From: Paraglaciecola mesophila KMM 241 | Lineage (GTDB): Bacteria; Pseudomonadota; Gammaproteobacteria; Enterobacterales; Alteromonadaceae | Assembly (NCBI RefSeq): GCF_000315015.1 | Contig: NZ_BAEP01000047.1 | Location: forward strand, 124,001-188,000 | Length of the DNA: 64,000 bases | Direction: 5' to 3' | In this document: positions 19,335 through 28,292 of the stretch, one piece after another | Layout of the letters: each line of letters opens with the position of its first letter | Numbering within the stretch: position 1 is the stretch's first letter | The notes under the pieces: generated by a model | What the model was told of the DNA's origin: nothing | Seen by the model: the letters and a program-made list of their open reading frames with translations, nothing else | The model's database searches: none | Program-made: the position numbers and the translations under genes

Positions 19335-22300
19335 CCGGTTTCACGGGTTTAGATAAATAACCACAACCTTGCTCTTTGCAGCGTTGCACTAACTCAGGTT
19401 CAATATTAGCGGTAATCAATATCGCTGGAACATGATTGGCGTGAATATGGGATATACGCTCTCTTAACTGCTCAATAAGCTGTAGTCCGTCTATGTCGCT
19501 GCTCAACTGAAAATCCATTAATATCACATCTGGCACAAAGTGCACTAGGGATGCCAAGGCAGCGTTAGGGGTTTGCTCACAGTGAGAAACCACTTTCCAT
19601 TTCACCAGTAACGACTGTAATGCATCAAGGTTCTGACTTTGATCGTCGACACAAAGCACTTTTAAGTCATGAAACCCTACCTTATTTATTTGTACTGGGC
19701 TGTTTGTTTCAATAGGCCGACTAGGGGGCAATTGAATACTGAAGCGACTACCACGGTTTATACGCGAAGCCACCGTTAAATTAGCATCCAGAATACTGGC
19801 AAGTCTTTGTACAACGCCTAGCCCCAATCCCACGCCTTGTTGTTGATGGCCTGAGACACGATAAAAATCGCCAAATATCTTATCTAATTGATCTGGCGCA
19901 ATGCCAGAACCCGTGTCAAACACGTCGAACGCTACATTTTCGCCCTTTGTTCTAACAGAGACTAATACGCCTCCAGTCTGGGTATATTTCAGTGCATTGG
20001 AAACAAAGTTCTGCATAATGCGATAAAGGTACGTACGATCGGTTTTTACCCACACATCAGCCACCCGGGAACGCAGTTGCAAACCTTTATGTTCTGCAAT
20101 GAGTTCAAATTCAGCGATAAGCGGTTGCAGCACATCACGCACGTTAATCGCTTTGTATTCGGGCTTTAACTCACCTTGGTCAATGCGGGCAATATCTAAG
20201 AGCGTGGCGATGAGTGCCTCACTGGCCTGAATGCTATTGGATAGCTTGCCAACGGTTTCCATTGCGTCGTCATTTAGCTTAGCTTCTTCTAACGCACCAA
20301 GGTATAACTTAGCCGCATTTAACGGTTGCAAGATGTCGTGACTGGCAAGGGCTAAAAAGCGCGTTTTGCTGGCGTTAGCCTGCTCAGCTACTTTGCGCGC
20401 ACTGACCAATTGGGTTTCAGCGTCGGCCCGGCGCTGTATTTCCAAACGCAACTCAGCATTAATGGTTTGCACTTCTTGACTGCGTTTTTGTATTCGATTT
20501 TCTAAATCGATATTCGCTTCTTTTAAGGCGTGTTGGGTTTCAATGTGCTCTGTAACATCGTTAAAACTGGTCACAAAGCCGCCACCAGGTAACGGAGTGC
20601 CTATCATTTCTAGCGTTCGGCCGTCACTACGCTGACGTAAAAAGCGGTGACTGGTGCCTTTGCGCATATGCTCAAGTCGCTTTTGCACTAAAAGCTCAAC
20701 TTCGCCTGCGCCGCACTCGCCGCGCTGGGCATTGTATCGAACAAGATCTTCTACAGGTCGGCCCACGCGGATCATATTTGCTGGGTAGCTAAAAAGCGCT
20801 AAGTAGCTTTTATTCCACGCGACCAAATTTAAATCTCGGTCAATGACGCTTATTCCTTGTTCGAGACTTTCTAATGAAGCGACCAAGGCGCTCATATTAA
20901 ATTGGATTGCCTGGGTGGTATCGTCAAAAAAGTTAACGACTTCTTCGAAATTCAACTTTTTACCACTTATGGCGCTGTCTACTAACGCTTTTGCAGAAGA
21001 AGCGCCTATGACACCGCCAAGGGCTCGTTCGCTAAAAAGTACAAACTCCTCGGTGGCAGACTCCGCAGGATTAAGAATATGGCCGTTGCGTTGTTGGTAA
21101 TCACTGAGCAATTGCTTACAACGTTTTTCCCCTAAAAAGGTGCTTAATAACGTGTGTAAGTCTTCAACTGTGGTGTGGGTACGAGGCGCGTTGTGATGTT
21201 TTGATTTGTCATCCGTGGTGGTGACAAAGGCTTCCGCTTGAATACGGTCGATTAAGCGAACATCTGCCACATAGGAAAACAACACATAAGCAAAGGTGTT
21301 GGCGAGCAAGCTATAAATAGCGACCGCGTTAATGGTGTCGTTAAGTATCAGATTTTGCCCTGCGTCATTTAGCAATGGCAGCATTAACCACAATATCCAT
21401 GAGCCAATGCCGGCCATTAGGCCTGCGTAAACCCCTTGAGCGTGGCCTCGTTTCCAATATAAACCGCCGACAATGGCGGGTAACAACTGTATGACCAGAG
21501 AAAATGCGATCAGCCCAATAGAGGCAAGCGTGCGACTGTCAGTCATTTGTTGATAATATAAATAGGCCAAAGACAAAATAGCAGCGATAACCAAACGGCG
21601 AATAAGCAGAATGCGTTTAGTGAAATTAGGCGGTACCCCTGCGCCGCGATGCTCCGCTAACAAATTTGGCAAAATCACATCGTTGGTCAACATGGTGCTC
21701 AGGGTGAGGGTAGCCACAATTATCATAGCCGTGGCAGCAGATAGGCCACCTACAAATACCAGTACTTGCAATAACATGTTGCCGCTATTCATTGCCATGC
21801 CTAGTACATATGTATCTGGCTCTTGGCTGGTAAAGCGAAACATGTCATCTCCTGCCGCAGAAATGATCGGGATAAGGATCGCGATACACAATAAGTATAG
21901 GGGGAATAACCAACGAGCGGTCTTCAAATGACTTAATTTCAAGTTATCTACAATAGCGACGTGAAACTGGCGAGGTAGACATACGACTGCGCCGGCTGCC
22001 ATAAGGGTTTGCGCAACAAATGAGAATGACCATAAATTACTTAGCGCGTTGGCAGTAGTGAACTCTTGCAGTAATGGAGTATCGGAATGCTGTGAATATG
22101 TCAGATACCCAAAACTAGCCACGGCAATCAAAGCGCATAATTTAATCACAGATTCAAAGGAAATCGCCACCATCAATCCGCGCCGGTACTCAGTCACATC
22201 TGTGTGCTGAGTACCGAAATAAATAGAGAACAAAGCAATAAACGTGGTGGCACCCAGCACAACCAATTCAGCGTGAGTCTGGCCTGATACCATTAAAAAT

Positions 22301-22719
22301 GCTGAGCCAACGGCTTTTAATTGCAAAGCGATATACGGAACAATAGCTAACAGCGCTATTAAGGTGACGAGTAAGGCGATGGTTTGACGCTTACCGTAAC
22401 GGGACGAAATGAAATCGGCAATCGTAGTAATGTGCTGACGTTTACTTACCGCAATCAGTTTGCGCAAGAAGCGATACCCGAACAAATACAACAATATAGG
22501 GCCTAAAAAGATAGGCAAATAATCCCACGTATCTCTTGATGCCTCGCCAACAGAGCCAAAAAAAGTCCATGCGGTACAGTAAATTGCCAATGCGAGCGAA
22601 TAAATTGCAGGGTGTGAGCTTATACGCTTGGCTAGAGGGCTTTTCCCGTCCCCCCATTTGGCTACCCAAAATAATCCCATCAAATAGACGATGGCTAATA
22701 CCATCCAACCTAAAGCCAT
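19282..22719 (-). CDS. crbS: Hybrid histidine kinase with sodium:solute symporter sensor domain, CrbS
   Basis: 1145 residues. An N-terminal SSS-type symporter domain with about 12-13 membrane segments (1-480, WTFFGSVGEASRDTWDYLP near the start) is followed by a PAS domain (about 620-740, LEQGISVIDRDLNLVAWNKS), a coiled coil, HisKA with the phospho-His in LALASHDILQPLNAAKL (His794), HATPase (NFVSNALKYTQTGG; GLGLGVVQRL), and a C-terminal receiver with Asp1069 in VILMDFQLS. AGGA precedes the ATG with 7-nt spacing. Family role: senses acetate or related flux and phosphorylates CrbR. It is divergent from the DUF4212-symporter operon. Confidence 0.93.
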   Translation of the reverse strand: MALGWMVLAIVYLMGLFWVAKWGDGKSPLAKRISSHPAIYSLALAIYCTAWTFFGSVGEASRDTWDYLPIFLGPILLYLFGYRFLRKLIAVSKRQHITTIADFISSRYGKRQTIALLVTLIALLAIVPYIALQLKAVGSAFLMVSGQTHAELVVLGATTFIALFSIYFGTQHTDVTEYRRGLMVAISFESVIKLCALIAVASFGYLTYSQHSDTPLLQEFTTANALSNLWSFSFVAQTLMAAGAVVCLPRQFHVAIVDNLKLSHLKTARWLFPLYLLCIAILIPIISAAGDDMFRFTSQEPDTYVLGMAMNSGNMLLQVLVFVGGLSAATAMIIVATLTLSTMLTNDVILPNLLAEHRGAGVPPNFTKRILLIRRLVIAAILSLAYLYYQQMTDSRTLASIGLIAFSLVIQLLPAIVGGLYWKRGHAQGVYAGLMAGIGSWILWLMLPLLNDAGQNLILNDTINAVAIYSLLANTFAYVLFSYVADVRLIDRIQAEAFVTTTDDKSKHHNAPRTHTTVEDLHTLLSTFLGEKRCKQLLSDYQQRNGHILNPAESATEEFVLFSERALGGVIGASSAKALVDSAISGKKLNFEEVVNFFDDTTQAIQFNMSALVASLESLEQGISVIDRDLNLVAWNKSYLALFSYPANMIRVGRPVEDLVRYNAQRGECGAGEVELLVQKRLEHMRKGTSHRFLRQRSDGRTLEMIGTPLPGGGFVTSFNDVTEHIETQHALKEANIDLENRIQKRSQEVQTINAELRLEIQRRADAETQLVSARKVAEQANASKTRFLALASHDILQPLNAAKLYLGALEEAKLNDDAMETVGKLSNSIQASEALIATLLDIARIDQGELKPEYKAINVRDVLQPLIAEFELIAEHKGLQLRSRVADVWVKTDRTYLYRIMQNFVSNALKYTQTGGVLVSVRTKGENVAFDVFDTGSGIAPDQLDKIFGDFYRVSGHQQQGVGLGLGVVQRLASILDANLTVASRINRGSRFSIQLPPSRPIETNSPVQINKVGFHDLKVLCVDDQSQNLDALQSLLVKWKVVSHCEQTPNAALASLVHFVPDVILMDFQLSSDIDGLQLIEQLRERISHIHANHVPAILITANIEPELVQRCKEQGCGYLSKPVKPAKLRALLQAAQAEVVRQ

Positions 22720-22820
22720 ACATTTTCCTAATAAAAGTGACGCTCGTTAAAACTTATTCTGCAACCACAGGCTACGATTCATAAGGACTGTAGCACAGGT
22801 CGCCGTATTTAATTAACCCG

Positions 22821-22841
22821 TAAGACCATGGTCTCATTCCG
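22821..22841 (+). promoter_or_regulatory. CrbR-type element upstream of the DUF4212-symporter operon
   Basis: Begins TAAGACCATGGTCTCATT and ends CCG; 20 of 21 positions equal the acs site. The core AGACCATGGTCT is a perfect 12-bp palindrome. It lies 59 nt before ATG 22901, close to the 64 nt seen at acs, and about 100 nt before the divergent crbS start, so it might also affect crbS. Confidence 0.65.
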
Positions 22842-22900
22842 TCTTGTAAAACATGAGTCTACAGTTATTTACATCTTATTAACCTTGGATGAAAAACAAG

Positions 22901-23167
22901 ATGGCATTTAAAAACGAAGAAGATAAAAAAGCATACTGGCGGGAAAATCTCGCTCTTATGACAAAACTACTAGTTGTTTGGTTTGTCGTGTCCTTTGGTT
23001 TCGGAATTTTATTGGTGGATTTACTCGACCAAATTCAAGTGTTCGGTTTTAAGCTGGGCTTTTGGTTTGCGCAGCAAGGAGCAATCTACGTATTTGTCGC
23101 GTTGATATTTATCTACATGTACAAAATGAATCAACTCGATAAGCGCTACGGCGTCGACGAAGAATAG
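22901..23167 (+). CDS. DUF4212 small subunit of a sodium:solute symporter
   Basis: 88 residues: charged start (MAFKNEEDKKAYWRENL), two membrane segments (about 20-45 and 55-75) and a polar tail. It matches the small-subunit family (DUF4212) always found before a VC_2705-type symporter, as here. The 10-nt gap and its RBS (AGGAGCG) show a two-gene operon. ATG 22889 is an alternative start four codons upstream; 22901 is preferred because family members begin close to this point. Confidence 0.92.
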   Translation: MAFKNEEDKKAYWRENLALMTKLLVVWFVVSFGFGILLVDLLDQIQVFGFKLGFWFAQQGAIYVFVALIFIYMYKMNQLDKRYGVDEE

Positions 23168-23177
23168 GAGCGTTAAG

Positions 23178-24899
23178 ATGGATGTTCAAGTACTCACATT
23201 TTTAATCGTAGGGGCTTCTTTTGCTCTGTATATCGCTATTGCGATTTGGGCTCGCGCTGGGTCAACACAGGAATTCTATGTGGCTGGTGGTGGTGTTCAC
23301 CCTATAGCAAACGGCATGGCAACAGCCGCTGACTGGATGTCAGCCGCATCGTTTATATCAATGGCTGGTTTAATCTCATTTATGGGTTACGACGGGGCTG
23401 TATATCTACTTGGCTGGACTGGAGGGTACGTACTATTAGCCCTTTGTCTAGCGCCATATTTACGTAAGTTTGGTAAGTTTACGGTTCCGGATTTCATCGG
23501 TGATCGTTACTACTCACAAACCGCGCGTACAGTGGCTGTTATATGCGCCATATTTGTTTGCTTTACCTATGTGGCAGGTCAAATGCGCGGCGTAGGTGTG
23601 GTGTTTAGTCGCTTCCTTGAGGTCGACATCGTCACAGGTGTAGTAATTGGTATGGCGATTGTGTTTTTCTACACCGTGCTAGGTGGTATGAAAGGCATTA
23701 CTTACACTCAAGTCGCGCAGTACTGTGTGCTTATTTTCGCTTACTTAGTGCCTGCTGTATTTATCTCCATTATGGTCACGGGCCATGTATTACCGCAGAC
23801 AGGCTTTGGTGCTAGTTTAGCCGATGGGTCCGGGGTGTATCTGCTGGAAAAGCTAGATGGACTCTCGACGCAACTCGGATTCAACGAGTACACCTCCGGT
23901 ACTAAGGGCACCTTCGATGTATTTTGCATCACGGCAGCACTCATGGTCGGTACTGCAGGTCTGCCCCACGTAATAGTACGCTTCTTTACAGTACCTAAAG
24001 TACGTGATGCGCGTAAGAGCGCAGGCTGGGCTTTACTGTTCATCGCTATTTTGTATACCACGGCCCCCTCTATTGCCGCATTTGCGCGAGTTAATATGAT
24101 TGAGACCATCAATGGACCAACCGTCAGCGAGCAAGCGCCTACAGGCACGCCATATAGCGAAGCCCCTAGTTGGATAACGAACTGGGAAAAAACCGGGCTT
24201 ATTAGCTGGGATGACAAAAACCAAGATGGCAAAATGTTTTACTCAGGTGATGAGCGAAACGAGATGCAAGTGGATCGTGACATCATGGTGATGGCTAACC
24301 CTGAAATAGCCAATTTACCGGCATGGGTCATTGCGTTGGTCGCTGCAGGTGGTATTGCTGCCGCATTATCAACCTCCGCCGGGCTGTTATTGGTTATTTC
24401 TACGTCTGTGTCACACGATTTGCTTAAACGCAACCTGATGCCCAATATCACGGATAAGAAAGAGCTATTTTATGCGCGCTTGGCAGCAGGAGTAGCGATT
24501 GTTATTGCGGGATACTTTGGAGTCAATCCCCCTGGATTTGTGGCGCAGGTGGTCGCGTTTGCATTCGGCTTAGCAGCTTCGTCATTCTTCCCTGCCATCA
24601 TAATGGGAATATTTATGAAGCGTATGAATGACAAAGGTGCGGTTTCTGGCATGTTAGCGGGGATTGGCTTCACCGCAGCGTACATTATTTACTTTAAGTT
24701 TGTTAACCCTGCGGCGAATGTGTCAGAGAACTGGTGGTTTGGTGTTTCACCTGAAGGAATAGGTGCAATTGGTATGTTGGTGAACTTCGCAGTGGCGTTA
24801 TTAGTATTCAAAATGACGAAGGAAGCGCCACAAGAGATTCAACAGTTAGTAGAGGATATTCGTTATCCTAAAGGTGCTGGAGATGCAACTGCACATTAA
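23178..24899 (+). CDS. Sodium:solute symporter, VC_2705/ActP-like
   Basis: 573 residues, about 13 membrane segments, SSS family. Landmarks: EFYVAGGGVHPIANGMATAADWMSA at the first intracellular region (ActP-like) and GIAAALSTSAGLLLVISTSVSHD around segment 8, both lining the Na+ and substrate sites in this family. An insert of about 60 hydrophilic residues (WITNWEKTGLISWDDKNQD) resembles those of the VC_2705 subfamily. Acetate or another short carboxylate is the likely substrate given acs/crbSR next to it and the shared upstream element. A strong terminator follows. Confidence 0.92.
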   Translation: MDVQVLTFLIVGASFALYIAIAIWARAGSTQEFYVAGGGVHPIANGMATAADWMSAASFISMAGLISFMGYDGAVYLLGWTGGYVLLALCLAPYLRKFGKFTVPDFIGDRYYSQTARTVAVICAIFVCFTYVAGQMRGVGVVFSRFLEVDIVTGVVIGMAIVFFYTVLGGMKGITYTQVAQYCVLIFAYLVPAVFISIMVTGHVLPQTGFGASLADGSGVYLLEKLDGLSTQLGFNEYTSGTKGTFDVFCITAALMVGTAGLPHVIVRFFTVPKVRDARKSAGWALLFIAILYTTAPSIAAFARVNMIETINGPTVSEQAPTGTPYSEAPSWITNWEKTGLISWDDKNQDGKMFYSGDERNEMQVDRDIMVMANPEIANLPAWVIALVAAGGIAAALSTSAGLLLVISTSVSHDLLKRNLMPNITDKKELFYARLAAGVAIVIAGYFGVNPPGFVAQVVAFAFGLAASSFFPAIIMGIFMKRMNDKGAVSGMLAGIGFTAAYIIYFKFVNPAANVSENWWFGVSPEGIGAIGMLVNFAVALLVFKMTKEAPQEIQQLVEDIRYPKGAGDATAH

Positions 24900-24950
24900 T
24901 TGCTAAGAACTACCATTCGAAAAGGAATGAAATATCCTTTTACTACAATA

Positions 24951-24976
24951 GCGCCCACCTCGTTGGGCGCTTTTTT
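24951..24976 (+). terminator. Rho-independent terminator of the symporter operon
   Basis: GCGCCCA (24951-24957) pairs with TGGGCGC (24964-24970) and is followed by six T. Confidence 0.88.
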
Positions 24977-25094
24977 ATGTGAGCCTCAATAAAGAAAAAT
25001 AACGGAATTTCGTTGCTGGTAATTTAGGCGCTATTAGCTATTATTGTCTGCATATCAAACGTTTAACAATCTCGTTGAGGTATTAGGGAAATGG

Positions 25095-26231
25095 ATGGCA
25101 GTTTTCAGTGATGTGCAATTTACCCCAAACGTTACGGTTCAAGCATTAGCGGATAGCATTGCTAAATTGATGTTGTCACAGCCAAAGGGAATTATGATCC
25201 TGTGCAGCGCAGAGGCGGCATCTTGGGGAGACGATTTTAAGCAGTATGTGGGCACATTAGATGTGCCCATTTTCGGCGGGATATTTCCAGGTCTTATCCT
25301 CGACTCACGCTTTGAACCCCGCGGTATTTTAGTGGTCGGTTTGCGCACCAATATTCGTATTTGTGTCATTGAAAATGTTTCAACTTGTGCGCCACTGTCG
25401 TCAAATATGGCGTATATGTCTCAGTCTGTGAATTCCGTGATGATATTGACTGATGCGCTATCAAGGCAGATTGATGGTTATCTGCAACATGTACTGGGAT
25501 TTCTTCCAGAAGATTGCAGTGTTTTTGGAGGTGGAGCAGGTACGCTTGAATTTAAGGCGCAACCTTGCCTTTTTAGCGCCGCTGGTATGCATCAAGATGC
25601 GATGATTTTGGTCGAAATGTCTACTCAATGGGATATAGCGGTTGGACACGGTTGGGAAATACTAGCAGGTCCTTATCTGGCTAACAGTACTGATGATAAC
25701 TGTGTGTTGGAGTTAAACTTTGAGCCTGCTGTGCAGCTGTACGAGCGAGTCGTACAAGAGCATAGTAAGCTGAGGTTTGACGAGCACGACTTTTTTGACA
25801 TAGCGAAATCATTTCCATTAGGGTTGGCTAGACTGGACGATTCGGTGCTTATACGCGATCCCCTTAAATTACAAGGTTCAGGACTGATTTGTGCAGGCGA
25901 TGTGCCTGAAAATACCATGTTATACATCATGTCTGGGGAAGCTGATAAGTTGATAGAAGCGGCTAGCGGCGCAGTAAAAAGAACGATTTCATTCCACAAA
26001 GATGAGCAGGGAGTAAGCGATTGCTTCTTATTTGATTGCGTGAGTAGGCAACTGTTTCTGCAAAATCTATTTTCGAATGAATTGGACTTGATTCATCGAG
26101 AAATAAACCCTCCACATCGCACTGTAGGTGCGCTGGTGCTCGGTGAAATAGAATTAGACCAAAGCGGCATTTTAAGTTTGCACAACAAAACCGCTGTTGC
26201 GGCGCTAGCGAAAATTAAAAGCCATGAATAA
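25095..26231 (+). CDS. FIST-domain sensory protein
   Basis: 378 residues from ATG 25095, preceded by AGGGAA; the frame opens earlier at a TTG (25044) without an RBS. N-terminal FIST domain (about 1-190, PIFGGIFPGLILDSRFEPRG) and C-terminal FIST_C domain (about 200-345, ALVLGEIELDQSGILSLHNK at the end). FIST domains are proposed to bind small ligands such as amino acids and usually sit beside or within signalling proteins. Here a GGDEF-EAL gene follows after 57 nt, so the FIST protein probably feeds c-di-GMP metabolism (inference). Confidence 0.85.
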   Translation: MAVFSDVQFTPNVTVQALADSIAKLMLSQPKGIMILCSAEAASWGDDFKQYVGTLDVPIFGGIFPGLILDSRFEPRGILVVGLRTNIRICVIENVSTCAPLSSNMAYMSQSVNSVMILTDALSRQIDGYLQHVLGFLPEDCSVFGGGAGTLEFKAQPCLFSAAGMHQDAMILVEMSTQWDIAVGHGWEILAGPYLANSTDDNCVLELNFEPAVQLYERVVQEHSKLRFDEHDFFDIAKSFPLGLARLDDSVLIRDPLKLQGSGLICAGDVPENTMLYIMSGEADKLIEAASGAVKRTISFHKDEQGVSDCFLFDCVSRQLFLQNLFSNELDLIHREINPPHRTVGALVLGEIELDQSGILSLHNKTAVAALAKIKSHE

Positions 26232-26288
26232 GGCCAAAATTCACAATAAATTCTACGCTAAGTGGTTTCCTTTGTCTGGGATGTGTGA

Positions 26289-28115
26289 ATGAGTGAAATG
26301 ACTCGCACCTTACAGATTATTTCTATTCAGCACGAGCTTGCCATGAGCATCGGGTTGGATCTCAATCTAGATAAGATGCTTCAGCTATTTCTTGATAGAG
26401 CTAAGAAACGTCTAAGTTTGCGCAGCGCAGTCGTATTTAAAGAAGCGCCGCGCTCAAGAAATGATTCAGACATTCTCTGCTACCCCTATAATCATCGCCC
26501 AGATGATACAAATGATTGGTTAACTGAGCAGGTATACGAATTCAGCCAGCTCAACGTGCAAAACGTCTGCCGCCAGCGCGGTGATAGTTATTATTATCTG
26601 TTTAAAATCCCTAAATTTGGTGCAATCAGTTTCGAACGTAAACGAACACCTATTGATGACATCGTTCTCAACGCGCTATCGCCGCTATTTAGTCGCTTGG
26701 CGGTGAGTTGCCAAGCTTGCCTAGAGCATCAAAATTTGGTGGATGAAATTACTAATCGTAAGGCAGTAGAAGAGCAGCTTAGGCTGCAAACTTATCAGGA
26801 CGTTTTGACTGGCTTACCTAACCGAAAAATGCTTAATATCAACTTACAAAGCTTATTAACGAATGCACAGCAACATGGTCAATATGGTGCCGTATTTTTT
26901 ATTGACTTAGACCGTTTCAAGTTAATAAACGATACCCTAGGGCATTCTGTTGGTGATGAATTGCTGATTAATATCACAAGTAAATTAAAAGCATGTATTC
27001 GCCGTGATGATACCTTAGCTAGAGTCGGAGGGGATGAGTTTATCTTACTGCTTGGCGACATAGGGCAGACGGAACAAAGCGCAGTAGGTAAGGCTACAAA
27101 AGTAGCGGATAAAATGCTTGGCCTCACTCGGGATAGTATTGAGCTGTCCCGTTGTGCGGTGTTTACCAGTTTCAGTATCGGCATAGCCTTGTTTCCATCT
27201 CCTGAACTCAACGTCAATAAATCGATTGCCGATCAGGCCAAGCAACTCATAAAACACGCCGATATTGCCATGTACAAAATTAAACACACTAGCCGAAATG
27301 ATTATCTTTTCTATCGTCACGAATTACAGGTTATGTCGACTTTTCGCTCTGAGGTAGAGCAGCGTCTACATGTGGCTTTACGTGAAGAAGCATTCGAGTT
27401 GTACTTTCAGCCTATGGTTAATGTGGCGGGTGCGATTGTGGCCGCAGAGGGATTGCTGCGCTGGCATGATGAAAAACTTGGCTGGGTTGGGCCTCAGGAA
27501 TTTATTCCCGTGGCAGAGGAATGCGGGTTGATTGTAGAAATAGGTCAATGGGTATTGCGCCAAACCTGTCTATTGATTTCACAACACCTTGATTGGTTTG
27601 CTGAAGGAAAGCTGCGCTACATTAGTATCAATATTAGTCCGCGCCAGTTTAGCCAACCCCACTTTGTTGCTCAAGTGTTGGAGATAATTGAGGAGTTCAC
27701 CTTCCCCCATTAGTATCTACGCTTGGAAATAACGGAAGGCGTTGCAATGGAAAACATTAACAGCGCCATTTACATTATGAACGCGTTAATTGTGCATGAG
27801 CTGTTTTTCATGCTGGACGACTTTGGTAGTGGTTATTCGTCGCTGTCTTATTTACATCAATTGCCACTAAAGTCGGTGAAAATAGACCGTAGTTTTGTTT
27901 CGAAAATAGATCAAAACACGGATAACCAAGTTATCGTTGAGGCAATAATTTATATCTCTCAGCATTTTTCTTTAGAATGTGTTGTCGAAGGATTAGAAAC
28001 ATCAGAAGAGTACACTTACTTTCATGAAAAAGATGTTGCTGCTATTCAAGGGTTTCACTTCTTTAAACCCCTGCCAAGGGGCGCTTTCGTTACGTTATTA
28101 TCCTCCCTTGGTTAA
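26289..28115 (+). pseudogene. GGDEF-EAL protein interrupted by an in-frame amber codon
   Basis: Diguanylate cyclase/phosphodiesterase-like protein of about 608 codons, broken by TAG at 27711-27713 in the same frame. Upstream: an N-terminal region (1-150), GGDEF domain with intact RVGGDEFILLLGD, and the first part of EAL with EGLLRW in place of EALLRW and NISPRQF. Downstream the same frame continues with YLRLEITEGV, LDDFGSGYSSLSYL, KIDRSFV and VVEGLET, to a normal end. The first part alone (474 aa) can still make a full GGDEF domain but only half an EAL barrel. A single base change or a sequencing error would explain it; no frameshift is needed. Confidence 0.88.
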
Positions 28116-28292
28116 CTGTCATTCGTATCTGATTACAATCAAGGTAACAGTGCTTTGTGGTATTGTCTTATTATTCTGAGCACGCTTTTCTTAATTTAAA
28201 AACGGCGTACTGTGTGCTTTTTCGCTTTGTATCCTGCAACCATTATTTGGTTGCGGTGCACCCACTAGCGTTAACTTAATTTTGGAGCTGGC

